Shown here piece by piece: positions 36,586 to 45,524 of a DNA stretch of 60,827 nt. A model generated the notes under the pieces. The model saw only the letters and a list, made by a program, of their open reading frames with translations. It ran no database searches and had not been told where the DNA came from. The stretch comes from an uncultured bacterium (GTDB lineage Bacteria > Bacteroidota > Ignavibacteria > UBA10030 > BY39), in the NCBI GenBank assembly GCA_937967455.1, contig CALCJK010000019.1, positions 1 to 60,827 of the forward strand. Reading direction: 5' to 3'. Position 1 is the stretch's first letter, and the number at the start of each line of letters is the position of its first letter. A program made the position numbers and the translations under genes.

Positions 36586-38031
36586 ATGGAGAAAATAGTA
36601 TCTCTTGCTAAGCGGAGGGGATTTGTTTTCCAGTCAAGTGAAATATATGGCGGATTAAATGGTTGCTGGGATTTCGGTCCTTTAGGTGTTGAAATGTTCC
36701 GAAATCTAAAAGATGAATGGTGGCGCACTATGACTTATCGTGAAGATATCGAAGGCATAGATGCTGCTATATTAATGCATCCCAGAGTTTGGGAAGCTTC
36801 CGGACATGTAGAAAATTTCACAGATCCGATGGTAGATTGTAAATCTTGTAAAGCCAGATATCGCCTCGATAATTTACTTGCTGATTTATCAACCAAAAGA
36901 AAAAAAGAAATATTACGATCAATAGAGCCTGAATTGTTCAGTGGCAAACTCGATGATGAAAAAGTTTTAAACGAATTCAACAACAGGATAAAAGGAGATG
37001 TTGCCAACAAAGTTGTTCAAACATTGGTACCTTGTCCAAACTGTGGAAACACTGCAACATTCACCGAAGCTCGTAAGTTTAATCTTATGTTTAAAACATT
37101 TGTTGGACCTGTTGAAGATTCAAGTGCAGTTGTTTATATGCGTCCTGAAACTGCACAAGGTATATATGTCAACTTCCTGAATGTTCAATCGGCATCGCGC
37201 CAAAAAATTCCTTTTGGTATTGCTCAAATTGGGAAAGCCTTCAGAAACGAAATCAATACTAAAAATTTTCTCTTCCGTACCAGAGAGTTTGAACAAATGG
37301 AGATGCAATACTTTGTAAAACCAGGTACAGACACCGATTGGTTTGAATATTGGCGTTCGCAAAGAATTCAGTGGTATATCGACTTAGGGATGGACAAGCA
37401 AAAACTTAGATGGCATCAACACGAACCCGATGCACTTGCACATTATGCTAAGGATGCTTACGATATTGAATACCAATTCCCTTTTGGCTGGGGAGAAATT
37501 GAAGGTATACATAACAGAACTGATTATGATCTTTCACGCCACGAACAGTTCTCAGGTAAAAGTTTGAAGTATTTTGATGATCAAACTAAAGAGAAGTATA
37601 CACCCTATATTATTGAAACTTCTGCTGGTGCCAGTCGTTCGTTTATGGCTTTTTTAATCGATTCATATAATGAGGAGGAAGCACCTACTGCAGATGGTAA
37701 AACTGAAACAAGAGTTGTTTTGAAAATGCATCCACGACTTGCACCCGTGAAAGCTGCAATTTTCCCGCTTGTAAATCGCGACGGTATGCCTGAAATTGCA
37801 AAAAAAATTGAAAAGGAACTCCGACCTCATATGCGTGTATTCTATGATGATGCTGGCGCTATCGGAAGAAGATATAGAAGACAGGATGAAATCGGTACAC
37901 CGTATTGTATTACTGTTGATTCTCAAACTCTTGAAGATAATTCAGTTACAATAAGAGATCGAGATTCTATGGAACAAATAAGAGTTTCAATTGATCAAAT
38001 ACTAAATTATTTAAAAACAAAAATTATATAA
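36586..38031 (+). CDS. glyQS: Glycyl-tRNA synthetase (dimeric type)
   Basis: The 481-residue class II synthetase is of the alpha2 type. It starts with EKIVSLAKRRGFVFQSSEIY and contains motif 2, IGKAFRNEINTKNFLFRTREFEQME, near residue 215, ETSAGASRSFMAFLIDSY (motif 3) near residue 345 and an anticodon-binding domain from about residue 385. A zinc-like pair CKSC...CPNCG lies near residues 85 and 145. It charges tRNA-Gly. The start is uncertain: an ATG at 36586, a TTG at 36583, or an upstream non-standard codon near 36541, where an AAAGGAG sits at the right distance and the reading frame stays open. Confidence 0.95.
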   Translation: MEKIVSLAKRRGFVFQSSEIYGGLNGCWDFGPLGVEMFRNLKDEWWRTMTYREDIEGIDAAILMHPRVWEASGHVENFTDPMVDCKSCKARYRLDNLLADLSTKRKKEILRSIEPELFSGKLDDEKVLNEFNNRIKGDVANKVVQTLVPCPNCGNTATFTEARKFNLMFKTFVGPVEDSSAVVYMRPETAQGIYVNFLNVQSASRQKIPFGIAQIGKAFRNEINTKNFLFRTREFEQMEMQYFVKPGTDTDWFEYWRSQRIQWYIDLGMDKQKLRWHQHEPDALAHYAKDAYDIEYQFPFGWGEIEGIHNRTDYDLSRHEQFSGKSLKYFDDQTKEKYTPYIIETSAGASRSFMAFLIDSYNEEEAPTADGKTETRVVLKMHPRLAPVKAAIFPLVNRDGMPEIAKKIEKELRPHMRVFYDDAGAIGRRYRRQDEIGTPYCITVDSQTLEDNSVTIRDRDSMEQIRVSIDQILNYLKTKII

Positions 38032-38043
38032 TAAGGAGAATAT

Positions 38044-38955
38044 ATGAAAAGCAAATTATTTCTTGTAATCTTAATAGCAATAATTTTTATGTCATTTTCA
38101 GCTTGTTCGGATAGCTCAACTGATTCAGGAAAATCTCGATTAAGTCCTGTAACAAATCTTAAAGCTTTTTCTGTAAATAACACAAGCGTAGGACTAAAAT
38201 GGACAAAATCAGTAAGTGAAAATTTAGCTGATTTTGATAAGTATGAAATTAAAATTAAACAAGCTGACACTACTGTTTCTACACAGTTTGTAGCTAAAGG
38301 TACAGATAGTTTAGTTATATCAAATTTAAGTAATGGTGTTATCTACGACTTTGTTGTTACAGCGAAAGTAACTTCAACGTCTAAGAATTATATTGATAGT
38401 GATCCTGCTCAGGTAAGATGGTCGCCTGCTTGGAGATTTACTCAGGAAGGAACATTCCCTATTCAAGTGTACGAGAGAACAAGTAGTACAGGTTATGCAA
38501 GTGGATTAGTTTTCTACTATCCATCTCTTGGAGCACCTCCACAACCAAAAACAGTTTCACTTTTAAGTGCAGATAGTTCGCTAATTGATGTATTCATTGA
38601 TTCAAAAGGTGCAAGTAATATTGCAATTAGCAGCTCTCACTTATATCGACCTAATAGAAAAATCACAAGATTTTCAACAGTTGAATACGAATCTGAAACA
38701 TTAAACTATCCACAATTTACACCACCTGATACAACAACCTATACGAAGTTTGAAATTCTGATTGATTCTGTTGCTGTAACATCCTCAAAAATTGTTTATT
38801 ATAAAGGAAATAATGGGAATTATGGTAGAATACTTATTAAACGTAATCCTGTAAATAGTACATTGATATGGGGTTCTTCTCCAGAACAATATGTGCGTTT
38901 AGAAATTTCCTACCAAAGTGTACCTTATAATCCATATTCCAAAACATACAGATAA
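38044..38955 (+). CDS. FN3-domain lipoprotein
   Basis: The 303-residue protein has a lipoprotein signal ending at MSFSAC (Cys21), a Ser/Asp-rich linker and one fibronectin type III domain (about residues 36-120; LSPVTNLKAFSVNNTSVGLK, then IYDFVVTAKVTS). The C-terminal part is beta-rich without a recognised family. An AAGGAG precedes the ATG by 6 bases. The layout parallels the lipoprotein at 20078, including a small secreted protein just downstream, so the two pairs may be paralogous envelope modules. No enzymatic features are seen. Confidence 0.75.
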   Translation: MKSKLFLVILIAIIFMSFSACSDSSTDSGKSRLSPVTNLKAFSVNNTSVGLKWTKSVSENLADFDKYEIKIKQADTTVSTQFVAKGTDSLVISNLSNGVIYDFVVTAKVTSTSKNYIDSDPAQVRWSPAWRFTQEGTFPIQVYERTSSTGYASGLVFYYPSLGAPPQPKTVSLLSADSSLIDVFIDSKGASNIAISSSHLYRPNRKITRFSTVEYESETLNYPQFTPPDTTTYTKFEILIDSVAVTSSKIVYYKGNNGNYGRILIKRNPVNSTLIWGSSPEQYVRLEISYQSVPYNPYSKTYR

Positions 38956-38973
38956 AAAATAGGAGAAAAAATT

Positions 38974-39348
38974 ATGAAAAAGAATATTTTTGTTTTTGGA
39001 CTAATTTTAGTTTTTTTGATATTCACATTTGATGGTCTTGCTCAAAAAAAAGCAACTCTTTATGGTGAAATTGTGGAGTTGACTACATTTGTCAAAGATG
39101 GAATCAAACCGAATAATCCAGCAGGTAAGGAGATTACTACAGAGAATCTTAATAAGGGTGGGACATTTGCTTTGCTCGAAAAAGGTACAGGAAAAATTGT
39201 ATTGTTAACTTCATCTGTGCCTGAATATAAGCTTACTGAACAATTAACTCCTTACTTGGGAATTACAGTTTTTGTAAAAGGCAATCTTTACAAAAAAGGT
39301 GGAGTTAGATTGCTTGATGTTCAGGATATAGGAAAATATCTGAAATAA
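38974..39348 (+). CDS. Small secreted protein
   Basis: The 124-residue protein has a clear signal peptide (residues 1-23, ending FDGLAQ). The mature part of about 100 residues is beta-rich (KATLYGEIVELTTFV, GKIVLLTSS, GITVFVKGNLYKKGG) and resembles a small OB-like barrel. I do not recognise a named family. AGGAGAAA precedes the ATG. It follows the FN3 lipoprotein by 18 bases and is closed by a strong terminator, so the two genes probably form the 3' end of a transcript. Confidence 0.65.
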   Translation: MKKNIFVFGLILVFLIFTFDGLAQKKATLYGEIVELTTFVKDGIKPNNPAGKEITTENLNKGGTFALLEKGTGKIVLLTSSVPEYKLTEQLTPYLGITVFVKGNLYKKGGVRLLDVQDIGKYLK

Positions 39349-39364
39349 TTATAATCAAACTAAA

Positions 39365-39406
39365 TTGGGGTTATCTAATATTTTTATTGGATAGCCCCAA
39401 TCTTTT
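39365..39406 (+). terminator. Intrinsic terminator after the secreted-protein gene
   Basis: TTGGGGTTATC (39365-39375) pairs with GATAGCCCCAA (39390-39400) over 11 positions with one G-U, and TCTTTT follows. The start codon of the next gene lies directly after the T-tract at 39407, which is unusual. Confidence 0.85.
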
Positions 39407-40567
39407 ATGAACGGGAAAATTTCTAAATATTTGTTTCTATTATGTATTTTTGTTTTTTCTCAGAGTTTATTTGCACAGTGGATTTCAGATAGTAAAGTTG
39501 ATTCTTTAACACTACGCGGTGTGGAGTTTATTTACAATCTAAAGTTCGATTCTGCGCGAAGTCAATTCAATGAAGTAGTTCGACTTTATCCTAAACATCC
39601 TTCCGGTCATTTTTTCTTGGCAATGGTTGAATGGTGGAGAATACTAATTAATCCTGATGATACAAGCTATGATGAATATTATTACTCTTTACTTGATAAA
39701 GTTATCTATCTTTGCGACGAAATATTGAAGAAGAATCCAAATGATGTAACAGCGTTATTTTTTAAAGGTGGTTCTATCGGTTTTAGAGGAAGATTAAGAG
39801 TTCATAGAGAACAATGGCTTTATGCAGCAAACGATGGAAGACTTGCAATTCCTATAGTACATCAAGCATACCAGCTTGAACCAAACAATGTAGATGTATT
39901 GCTTGGCATGGGAATTTATAATTATTATAGAGATGTAATTCCTGAAGAATATCCTTTTGTTAAACCCTTTGTAATATTTTTTCCAAAAGGGGATAAAATG
40001 TTAGGGATACAACAGTTGAAGTATGCGGCTGAGAATGCTAAATTTGCAAATTATGAAGCTACTTATTTTTTAATTCAAATTCTCTCAAATTATGAAAAAA
40101 AATTTAGCCAAGCTCTCTCCCTTGCTCAAAAACTTTACAAAAAATTTCCAACCAATCCTGTATTTCATAGATATGTTGGAAGGTTATATGCATCAGTTGG
40201 GAAATGGGAAGAAACTAGAAAAATGTTCAGTGAGATTTTAGAAAACTGCAATAAAAAATTGTATGGCTATAATGTATTGTATGCAAGGGAAGCATATTAT
40301 TATCTAGGATTAAGTTATATGAATATTGGGAAATATGATGATGCTCTAAATTATTTTTATAGATGTGATGAACTTTCCCGTTCATTAGATACTAATGGGG
40401 AATCAATCTTTATGGTAATAGCAAATTTAAAAATAGGTATGATTTACGATTTGCAATTTAAAAGAGAACTGGCAATTAAACAGTATAATAAAGTATTAAA
40501 TATGAAGTCTTATCAAAATTCTAAAGATTTAGCAAAAGAATATCTAAAAAGTCCTTATGGAAAGTAA
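39407..40567 (+). CDS. Secreted TPR-repeat protein
   Basis: The 386-residue protein has a signal peptide (residues 1-24, ending SLFAQ). It then has several tetratricopeptide-like helical hairpins: one near residues 35-65 (GVEFIYNLKFDSARSQFNEV), others near 105-130, 205-240, 270-300 and a clear pair near 295-360 (YYLGLSYMNIGKYDDALNYF). The protein is probably periplasmic and acts in protein-protein contact. The ATG directly follows a terminator T-tract, so it may be leaderless or need read-through. Its last 11 bases overlap the ZIP transporter gene. Confidence 0.8.
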   Translation: MNGKISKYLFLLCIFVFSQSLFAQWISDSKVDSLTLRGVEFIYNLKFDSARSQFNEVVRLYPKHPSGHFFLAMVEWWRILINPDDTSYDEYYYSLLDKVIYLCDEILKKNPNDVTALFFKGGSIGFRGRLRVHREQWLYAANDGRLAIPIVHQAYQLEPNNVDVLLGMGIYNYYRDVIPEEYPFVKPFVIFFPKGDKMLGIQQLKYAAENAKFANYEATYFLIQILSNYEKKFSQALSLAQKLYKKFPTNPVFHRYVGRLYASVGKWEETRKMFSEILENCNKKLYGYNVLYAREAYYYLGLSYMNIGKYDDALNYFYRCDELSRSLDTNGESIFMVIANLKIGMIYDLQFKRELAIKQYNKVLNMKSYQNSKDLAKEYLKSPYGK

Positions 40568-41318
40568 TTATATTTACATTATTTTGTTTGGATTAGTTGC
40601 TACATTTGCGGAAATAATTGGTGGGTGCCTTGTAATTATTAAAAAAAATATTACAAAAAAGTTTTTTGAATATTTAATTGCACTTGGCGCAGGATTTATA
40701 TTGGCACTTGTATTCTTAGAATTAATTCCAGAAAGTATAAACCATTTTGGCACTATGGCACCAGTTTTCATTCTATTTGGTTTTGCTCTTATACATTTTT
40801 TTGAACATGCAGTAATCGGACATCTTCATTTCGGTGAGGAAACACATTCAGAAATTATGATCTCTAAAATAGCGAGTTTTGGTGCAGTAACAGGTCTTTT
40901 TATACATGCTTTTTTTGATGGTTTAGCAATTTCTACTGCTTTCCTATTCAATTATCAAATTGGTATTTTGCTTTTTCTTGCTATCTTCTTACATAAATTC
41001 CCGGAGGGTTTAACAATTGCTACAATAATGCTCAGTTCACAGCAGCCGCGTAAAAATGCATTCATAGCAACTGCATCAATCGGGGTTGCTACAATGCTTG
41101 GCGTCGTTGTGATGTTTTTTATCTCCAGAGTTCATGAAAATATTATTGGAATTATGTTTGCAATCTCTGCTGGAGTTGCAACCTATGTAGGTGCGAGCGA
41201 TTTAATTCCTGAAATTAACCGCTCCCAAAATCGAATCTCCCCAATTATTGTATTTGCTGGAATGGCGTTATATTATATCACTGAAATTATAATTAAACAG
41301 TTTTTATCAATTCATTAG
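40557..41318 (+). CDS. ZIP family divalent metal transporter
   Basis: The 253-residue membrane protein has about eight helices. Metal-coordinating motifs typical of ZIP proteins are visible: HAFFDGLAISTAF near residue 118 (helix IV) and HKFPEGLTIATIML near residue 145 (helix V), the HxxxD and HxxPE patterns that form the binuclear transport site. A short His-rich stretch (HFFEHAVIGHLHFGEETH) near residues 80-98 lies in the loop between helices III and IV. It imports zinc or another divalent cation. Translation probably depends on the upstream TPR gene, whose end overlaps it by 11 bases. Confidence 0.9.
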   Translation: MESNYIYIILFGLVATFAEIIGGCLVIIKKNITKKFFEYLIALGAGFILALVFLELIPESINHFGTMAPVFILFGFALIHFFEHAVIGHLHFGEETHSEIMISKIASFGAVTGLFIHAFFDGLAISTAFLFNYQIGILLFLAIFLHKFPEGLTIATIMLSSQQPRKNAFIATASIGVATMLGVVVMFFISRVHENIIGIMFAISAGVATYVGASDLIPEINRSQNRISPIIVFAGMALYYITEIIIKQFLSIH

Positions 41319-41377
41319 CCCTTTAGTTTTTTCTTATCTACAATATTTCGTATATTTTCAAAAAAAAAATAGGAATT

Positions 41378-41644
41378 ATGACAACAAAACCGCCATCTAA
41401 AATTAAAGAATTTCCAGAAAATACTCTGGAAAAAGTTGCTTATAATAGCGTTAAAAACATTCCAACTGTTGAACCGAATGACTCATATCGACTTGCGTAT
41501 AATATTTTTCAGTTTCTGACTAAAAAAGATACTACATTAAAGGAAGCTATAAGAGTTTCTGGAGCTCGACTTTTAGTCCCAGTGGAGGAAGCATATAAGT
41601 TAATAGTTGAGTACCTGGAATCTCAAGGTCACATAATAAAATAA
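41378..41644 (+). CDS. Small hypothetical protein
   Basis: The 88-residue soluble protein is mostly helical with a Pro/Lys-rich start (TTKPPSKIKEFPENTLEK) and two predicted helices in the second half (LKEAIRVSGARLLVPVEEAY, then KLIVEYLESQGHI), which could form a small helix-turn-helix-like fold. I do not recognise a family. TAGGA precedes the ATG and the MarC gene follows 3 bases after its stop, so it is likely expressed. A regulatory role is conceivable but not shown. Confidence 0.5.
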   Translation: MTTKPPSKIKEFPENTLEKVAYNSVKNIPTVEPNDSYRLAYNIFQFLTKKDTTLKEAIRVSGARLLVPVEEAYKLIVEYLESQGHIIK

Positions 41645-41647
41645 AAA

Positions 41648-42247
41648 ATGACTCAATACATTGAAACATTTTTTCTTGCATTCATACCTCTTTTTGTAGC
41701 AATGGATGCATTCGGTACTCTGCCTCTATTCATAGGTCTGACCGAAGGTATTACTGACAAGAAAAGGAAGAAATTGATTATTGAAGCAACTTTAACAGCG
41801 CTTGTAATTTCATTGATTTTTATCGGAAGTGGCAAACTGCTCTTTCAATTTCTTGGCATCACAGAGAACGATTTTAGGATTGCAGGCGGAATTGTTCTAC
41901 TGGTGCTTGCTATTAATGATTTACTTTTCTCTACCGATACGAGTCGGAAAAACCCTGAATCAACCGTGGGTGTTGTACCAATTGGTATTCCACTCATTAT
42001 GGGTCCAGCTGCGTTAACTACAATTCTTATATTGGTTGATGTGTATGGATATTTATGGACAATCTTTTCTCTTATCCTAAACCTTTTTATTATCTGGCTT
42101 GTATTTCGTAATGCTGATGCTGTTTTGAAATTCCTTGGTAAAGCCGGATCTCGTGCTGTTGCAAAAGTTGCATCATTATTTCTAGCTGCAATTGCTGTTA
42201 TGATGATTAGAGTTGGAGTATCAGAAGTTTTAAAAAAACTTGGTTAA
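41648..42247 (+). CDS. MarC family integral membrane protein
   Basis: The 199-residue protein has about six membrane helices and the family features [21 protein letters not shown] near the N-terminus, [16 protein letters not shown] near residue 77 and [19 protein letters not shown] near residue 105. The MarC/UPF0056 family was once linked to multiple antibiotic resistance, but its function remains unsettled. The gene follows the 88-residue open frame by 3 bases, and the next gene starts one base after its stop. Confidence 0.88.
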   Translation: MTQYIETFFLAFIPLFVAMDAFGTLPLFIGLTEGITDKKRKKLIIEATLTALVISLIFIGSGKLLFQFLGITENDFRIAGGIVLLVLAINDLLFSTDTSRKNPESTVGVVPIGIPLIMGPAALTTILILVDVYGYLWTIFSLILNLFIIWLVFRNADAVLKFLGKAGSRAVAKVASLFLAAIAVMMIRVGVSEVLKKLG

Positions 42248-42248
42248 G

Positions 42249-43040
42249 ATGGACTTGGGAATTAAAAATAAAACTGCAATAGTTTCAGCTGCAAGTAAAG
42301 GACTTGGTAAAGCAACAGCTCAGTCACTTGCTAATGAAGGAGCTAATGTAGTAATATTCTCAAGAAGCAAACAAGATATAGAACAAACTGCCGAAGAGAT
42401 TTTCCATAGCTCAAAATCTAATGTGTTACCAATATCAGCTGATATTACTAAATTAGAAGATATAAAAAATGTTATCGAACTAACAATCAAAAAATTTGGT
42501 GGAATTGATATTTTGATAAACAACACAGGCGGACCGCCAGTTGGAAATTTTGAAGATATAACCGATGATCAGTGGTTGTATGGTTTTAATCTGGTTTTAC
42601 TAAGTATGATCAGAACTACCCGCTTTGTAATTCCATATATGATAAAGAAAAAGTGGGGAAGAATTGTTAATATTACCTCTCTAACTGCTAAACAACCAGT
42701 CGATGATCTGGTACTTTCCTCTACATTTCGTCCGGGGATATTAGGTCTGACTAAAATATTAAGCAATAAATATTCAAGGTTTGGAGTTCTTATTAACAAT
42801 GTTTGTCCTGGTTTTATTCTCACACAGCGCTCAGAAGAGATAGCCCGTAAACGCTCAAATGAAATAAAAATTTCTTTTGAGGAATATCTAACTCAACAAA
42901 GTAAGGATATCCCACTTGGTAGGTATGGGAAAGTCCAGGAGTTAGCAGATTTTATCACTTTTTTATGTTCAGAAAAAGCTAGTTATATAACCGGTGCAAC
43001 TTTCTCTATAGATGGTGGTTTGATAAAAGGACTATTTTGA
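42249..43040 (+). CDS. Short-chain dehydrogenase/reductase family protein with divergent active site
   Basis: The 263-residue protein has the Rossmann motif [12 protein letters not shown] near residue 14, [12 protein letters not shown] near residue 90 and the conserved Ser in [10 protein letters not shown] (Ser144). At the position of the usual YxxxK it reads S157-S-T-F-R161, so both catalytic residues are replaced. A subset of SDR proteins with a similar LSxxxRxG motif exists as I recall, annotated loosely as 3-oxoacyl-ACP reductases. The late [11 protein letters not shown] end is normal. I use the ATG at 42249, since the TTG at 42240 lies inside the marC end. Confidence 0.82.
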   Translation: MDLGIKNKTAIVSAASKGLGKATAQSLANEGANVVIFSRSKQDIEQTAEEIFHSSKSNVLPISADITKLEDIKNVIELTIKKFGGIDILINNTGGPPVGNFEDITDDQWLYGFNLVLLSMIRTTRFVIPYMIKKKWGRIVNITSLTAKQPVDDLVLSSTFRPGILGLTKILSNKYSRFGVLINNVCPGFILTQRSEEIARKRSNEIKISFEEYLTQQSKDIPLGRYGKVQELADFITFLCSEKASYITGATFSIDGGLIKGLF

Positions 43041-43060
43041 AGAAATATTAAAATTAAATA

Positions 43061-43933
43061 ATGAAATTTTCTATAATAATACCAACCTATAATCGATTAT
43101 CTCAGTTACAGGCAACTCTTGAAAGTGTATATAATCAAACTATTAACGACTTTGAAGTGATCGTTGTTGATGATGGAAGTAGTGATGGCACATCCGAATT
43201 TCTTAATACAGTATTAAGAAAAAATTTTAATGTAATTCATCAAACCAACAAAGGACCTGCATCTGCTCGTAATTCAGGTATTAAAATAGCTAAAGGAGAA
43301 TTGCTGGCTTTCACCGATGATGATTGTATAGTCCCAAACGACTGGTTAGCAAGGTTTGAATCGATATTTAATAACACAAATGCTGATGTTGTGGCAGGGT
43401 TTGTTCAAAATGCTTCAAGGAGCGTATTCTCTGCAATAAGCCAGTACATCATCAATTACTCAGTTGCTTATTTGTATAAAATGCATACCAATACTTCCTT
43501 TTTTACATCGAATAATATTGCTTATCGTAAGCAGGTAATAATGGATGCAGGTGGGTTTGATGAAAGATTTAAGAATGCTGGAGGTGAAGAGCGTTTGCTC
43601 AACTTTAAAATTATACTAAACGGTAAAAAAATTTTTTTTGATCCAGAATTAAAAGTTAAACATTTTCATAAATTAGATTTTTTAAGTTTCGTAAACCAGT
43701 TTTATAACTATGGGAAAGGCTCATATTTAATATATAAAATTTGTAGGGAAGAATTAAAACAAAAACCACCATTCGTACCTTTTGTAACTTATACATCTTT
43801 TATTAAAGAACTATTTAAACAAAATTTTATATTGGGTTTAAGTATAGTTTTTTTCCTTTTAATATCACAATTCTCTGTTCTAATAGGATTCATAAGCGGA
43901 TTTATAAAAACAAGTTTAAGAAAAAGATTTTAG
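43061..43933 (+). CDS. Family 2 glycosyltransferase with C-terminal membrane segment
   Basis: The 290-residue protein has a GT-A fold start SIIIPTYNRLSQLQATLESV (residues 4-23), VVDDGSSDG near residue 35 and the metal-binding FTDDDCIVP near residue 89. GGFDERFKNAGGEERLLNFK near residue 166 is the acceptor-side region. One C-terminal hydrophobic segment (residues about 250-275) probably anchors it to the membrane. It transfers a sugar from a nucleotide donor during polysaccharide assembly. It lies upstream of the promoter candidate of the ABC transporter operon. Confidence 0.85.
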   Translation: MKFSIIIPTYNRLSQLQATLESVYNQTINDFEVIVVDDGSSDGTSEFLNTVLRKNFNVIHQTNKGPASARNSGIKIAKGELLAFTDDDCIVPNDWLARFESIFNNTNADVVAGFVQNASRSVFSAISQYIINYSVAYLYKMHTNTSFFTSNNIAYRKQVIMDAGGFDERFKNAGGEERLLNFKIILNGKKIFFDPELKVKHFHKLDFLSFVNQFYNYGKGSYLIYKICREELKQKPPFVPFVTYTSFIKELFKQNFILGLSIVFFLLISQFSVLIGFISGFIKTSLRKRF

Positions 43934-43982
43934 GATTTAATAATAAAACTTTATTAAGTGATATTGCAGTTCTAAATGTACC

Positions 43983-44013
43983 TTGTTAATTTCTTATAAA
44001 ATTCCTAAATTTC
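43983..44013 (+). promoter_or_regulatory. Candidate promoter of the polysaccharide export operon
   Basis: TTG (43983-43985) and TAAATTTC (44006-44013) are spaced by 20 bases, matching the Bacteroidota TTG-N20-TAnnTTTG pattern with one mismatch. It lies in the 101-base gap before the ABC permease gene, whose ATG is preceded by AAAAAGGAAC. Confidence 0.4.
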
Positions 44014-44034
44014 AAATACTTTTAAAAAGGAACA

Positions 44035-44796
44035 ATGAAAGATTTTAAGAAATATCTGAATATTTTACGAGAAATCGCTTTAACAGATTTTAGATTAAAA
44101 TACCACGACTCAGCTCTGGGATATTTCTGGTCGTTACTTAATCCAATTGCACAATTTTTAGTTCTGCATTTTGTCTTCTCTTATCTGTTTGTCACTCAGG
44201 TTCCTAAATTTACTTTCTATCTGCTTTCAGGCATTGTTTTCTGGAGCTTCTTTTATGATGCAACCTTAAGTAGTATGAATTCAATTTATTCCAAATCGTC
44301 ATTGGCAAAGAGGATTTATTTCCCAAGAAACTTGATCATATTCTCCTCAACTTTAACTGCTTTAATTTCATTTTGTATTAATACTGTAATTTTGTGGATT
44401 GTTGTTATTGTGTTTGATCATTACTCAGTAAATCAATTTTTAATTATAATCCCATTTATATCAATTATCTTTTTATCAATAGGTGTTGCATTCATTATAT
44501 CAACATTCTATATTTACTTCAGAGATTCTATTCAAATCTGGCTTGTATGTCTGAATGTTGGATTCTGGTTAACACCTATTGTCTATAATGCTCTTGATGC
44601 ACCACTTCCATTAAAAATGGTTGCACTTTTAAATCCGTTAGGAAGAATATTGATAATGTTAAGATCATTTTTAGTGTTTAATGATTTTCCATCTCTTGAA
44701 TTGATAATCACGACTTTAATGTTTTCGATATTGATTTTTGTTTTTGGCTTCTGGCTTTTTAATAAACACTCGTCTAAGATTGTGGAGTTTTTCTGA
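44035..44796 (+). CDS. ABC-2 type polysaccharide export permease (Wzm-like)
   Basis: The 253-residue protein has six predicted membrane helices and the family opening FKKYLNILREIALTDFRLKYHDSALGYFWSLLNP (start of the ABC-2 permease), a pattern of exporters for O-antigen, capsule and teichoic acid. Near the C-terminus NPLGRILIMLRSFLV is typical. It pairs with the ATPase gene that begins inside its stop codon, so both subunits form a lipid-linked glycan exporter in the inner membrane. Confidence 0.9.
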   Translation: MKDFKKYLNILREIALTDFRLKYHDSALGYFWSLLNPIAQFLVLHFVFSYLFVTQVPKFTFYLLSGIVFWSFFYDATLSSMNSIYSKSSLAKRIYFPRNLIIFSSTLTALISFCINTVILWIVVIVFDHYSVNQFLIIIPFISIIFLSIGVAFIISTFYIYFRDSIQIWLVCLNVGFWLTPIVYNALDAPLPLKMVALLNPLGRILIMLRSFLVFNDFPSLELIITTLMFSILIFVFGFWLFNKHSSKIVEFF

Positions 44797-45524
44797 TGAT
44801 AGAGGTTGATAATGTAAGTAAAATATTTAAAATTCCACACGAGAGAACAAAAACTTTGTTTCATAAACTAACTGGAATATTCGGACCCAAGTATAGTTTC
44901 GAAGAATTCTACGCTGTTAGAAATGTATCTTTAAAAGTTGATGATGGCGAATTTGTTGGAATAATCGGGAAAAATGGCTCTGGTAAAACAACTTTATTAA
45001 GATTAATATCAAAAATTCTTGAACCTACCAATGGAAAAATTAATGTAAAAGGAGAGATTGCCCCATTTCTCGAAATTGGTCTAGGGTTTCATATTGATTT
45101 TACCACGCGTGAAAATGTCTTTATTAATGGTACTTTGTTAGGATTTTCCCGAAAAGAAATTAAAAAAAGATTTAACGAGATAATAGAGTTTGCAGGTCTT
45201 GAAAACTTTGTGGATACAAAGCTGAATAAATTGTCAGCAGGAATGCAAGTTCGCCTAGCATTCTCAATTGCAATTCAATCTGAAGCACCAATACTAATTG
45301 TGGACGAAGTTCTTGCAGTCGGGGATTTAATTTTCCAAAAAAAATGTAAAGATGTATTTTGGAAATATAAAAATGAAGGTAGAACAGTTTTATTTGTGAG
45401 TCACGACATGAAATTAATCAAAGAATATTGTGATAGAGTTATTATAATGCACAATGGTTCTATTGTCAACCAGGGAAATCCTGATGATATGATTACTTGT
45501 TACCAGGATAAATATCTAAAATGA
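44796..45524 (+). CDS. ABC transporter ATPase for polysaccharide export (Wzt-like, short form)
   Basis: The 242-residue ATPase has Walker A GIIGKNGSGKTTLLRLI near residue 52, an ABC signature LSAGMQVRLAFSIAI near residue 148 and Walker B PILIVDEVLAVGD near residue 168, then FVSHDMKLIKEYCD. It lacks the C-terminal carbohydrate-binding domain found in long Wzt proteins such as those of E. coli O8/O9a, so chain-length or cap recognition is not done by this subunit. It overlaps the permease gene stop by one base and its own stop overlaps the Wzi-like gene by 4. Confidence 0.93.
   Translation: MIEVDNVSKIFKIPHERTKTLFHKLTGIFGPKYSFEEFYAVRNVSLKVDDGEFVGIIGKNGSGKTTLLRLISKILEPTNGKINVKGEIAPFLEIGLGFHIDFTTRENVFINGTLLGFSRKEIKKRFNEIIEFAGLENFVDTKLNKLSAGMQVRLAFSIAIQSEAPILIVDEVLAVGDLIFQKKCKDVFWKYKNEGRTVLFVSHDMKLIKEYCDRVIIMHNGSIVNQGNPDDMITCYQDKYLK

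Noticed and set aside
36447-36728. Minus-strand open frame across the glyS start region.
   Set aside because: It overlaps two plus-strand genes, is Phe/Lys-rich from reading A+T-rich DNA in reverse, and has no family features.
43940-43970. TTAATAAAACTTTATTAA palindrome after the first glycosyltransferase gene as a terminator.
   Set aside because: The stem is almost entirely A-T with a 2-base loop and no following T-run.
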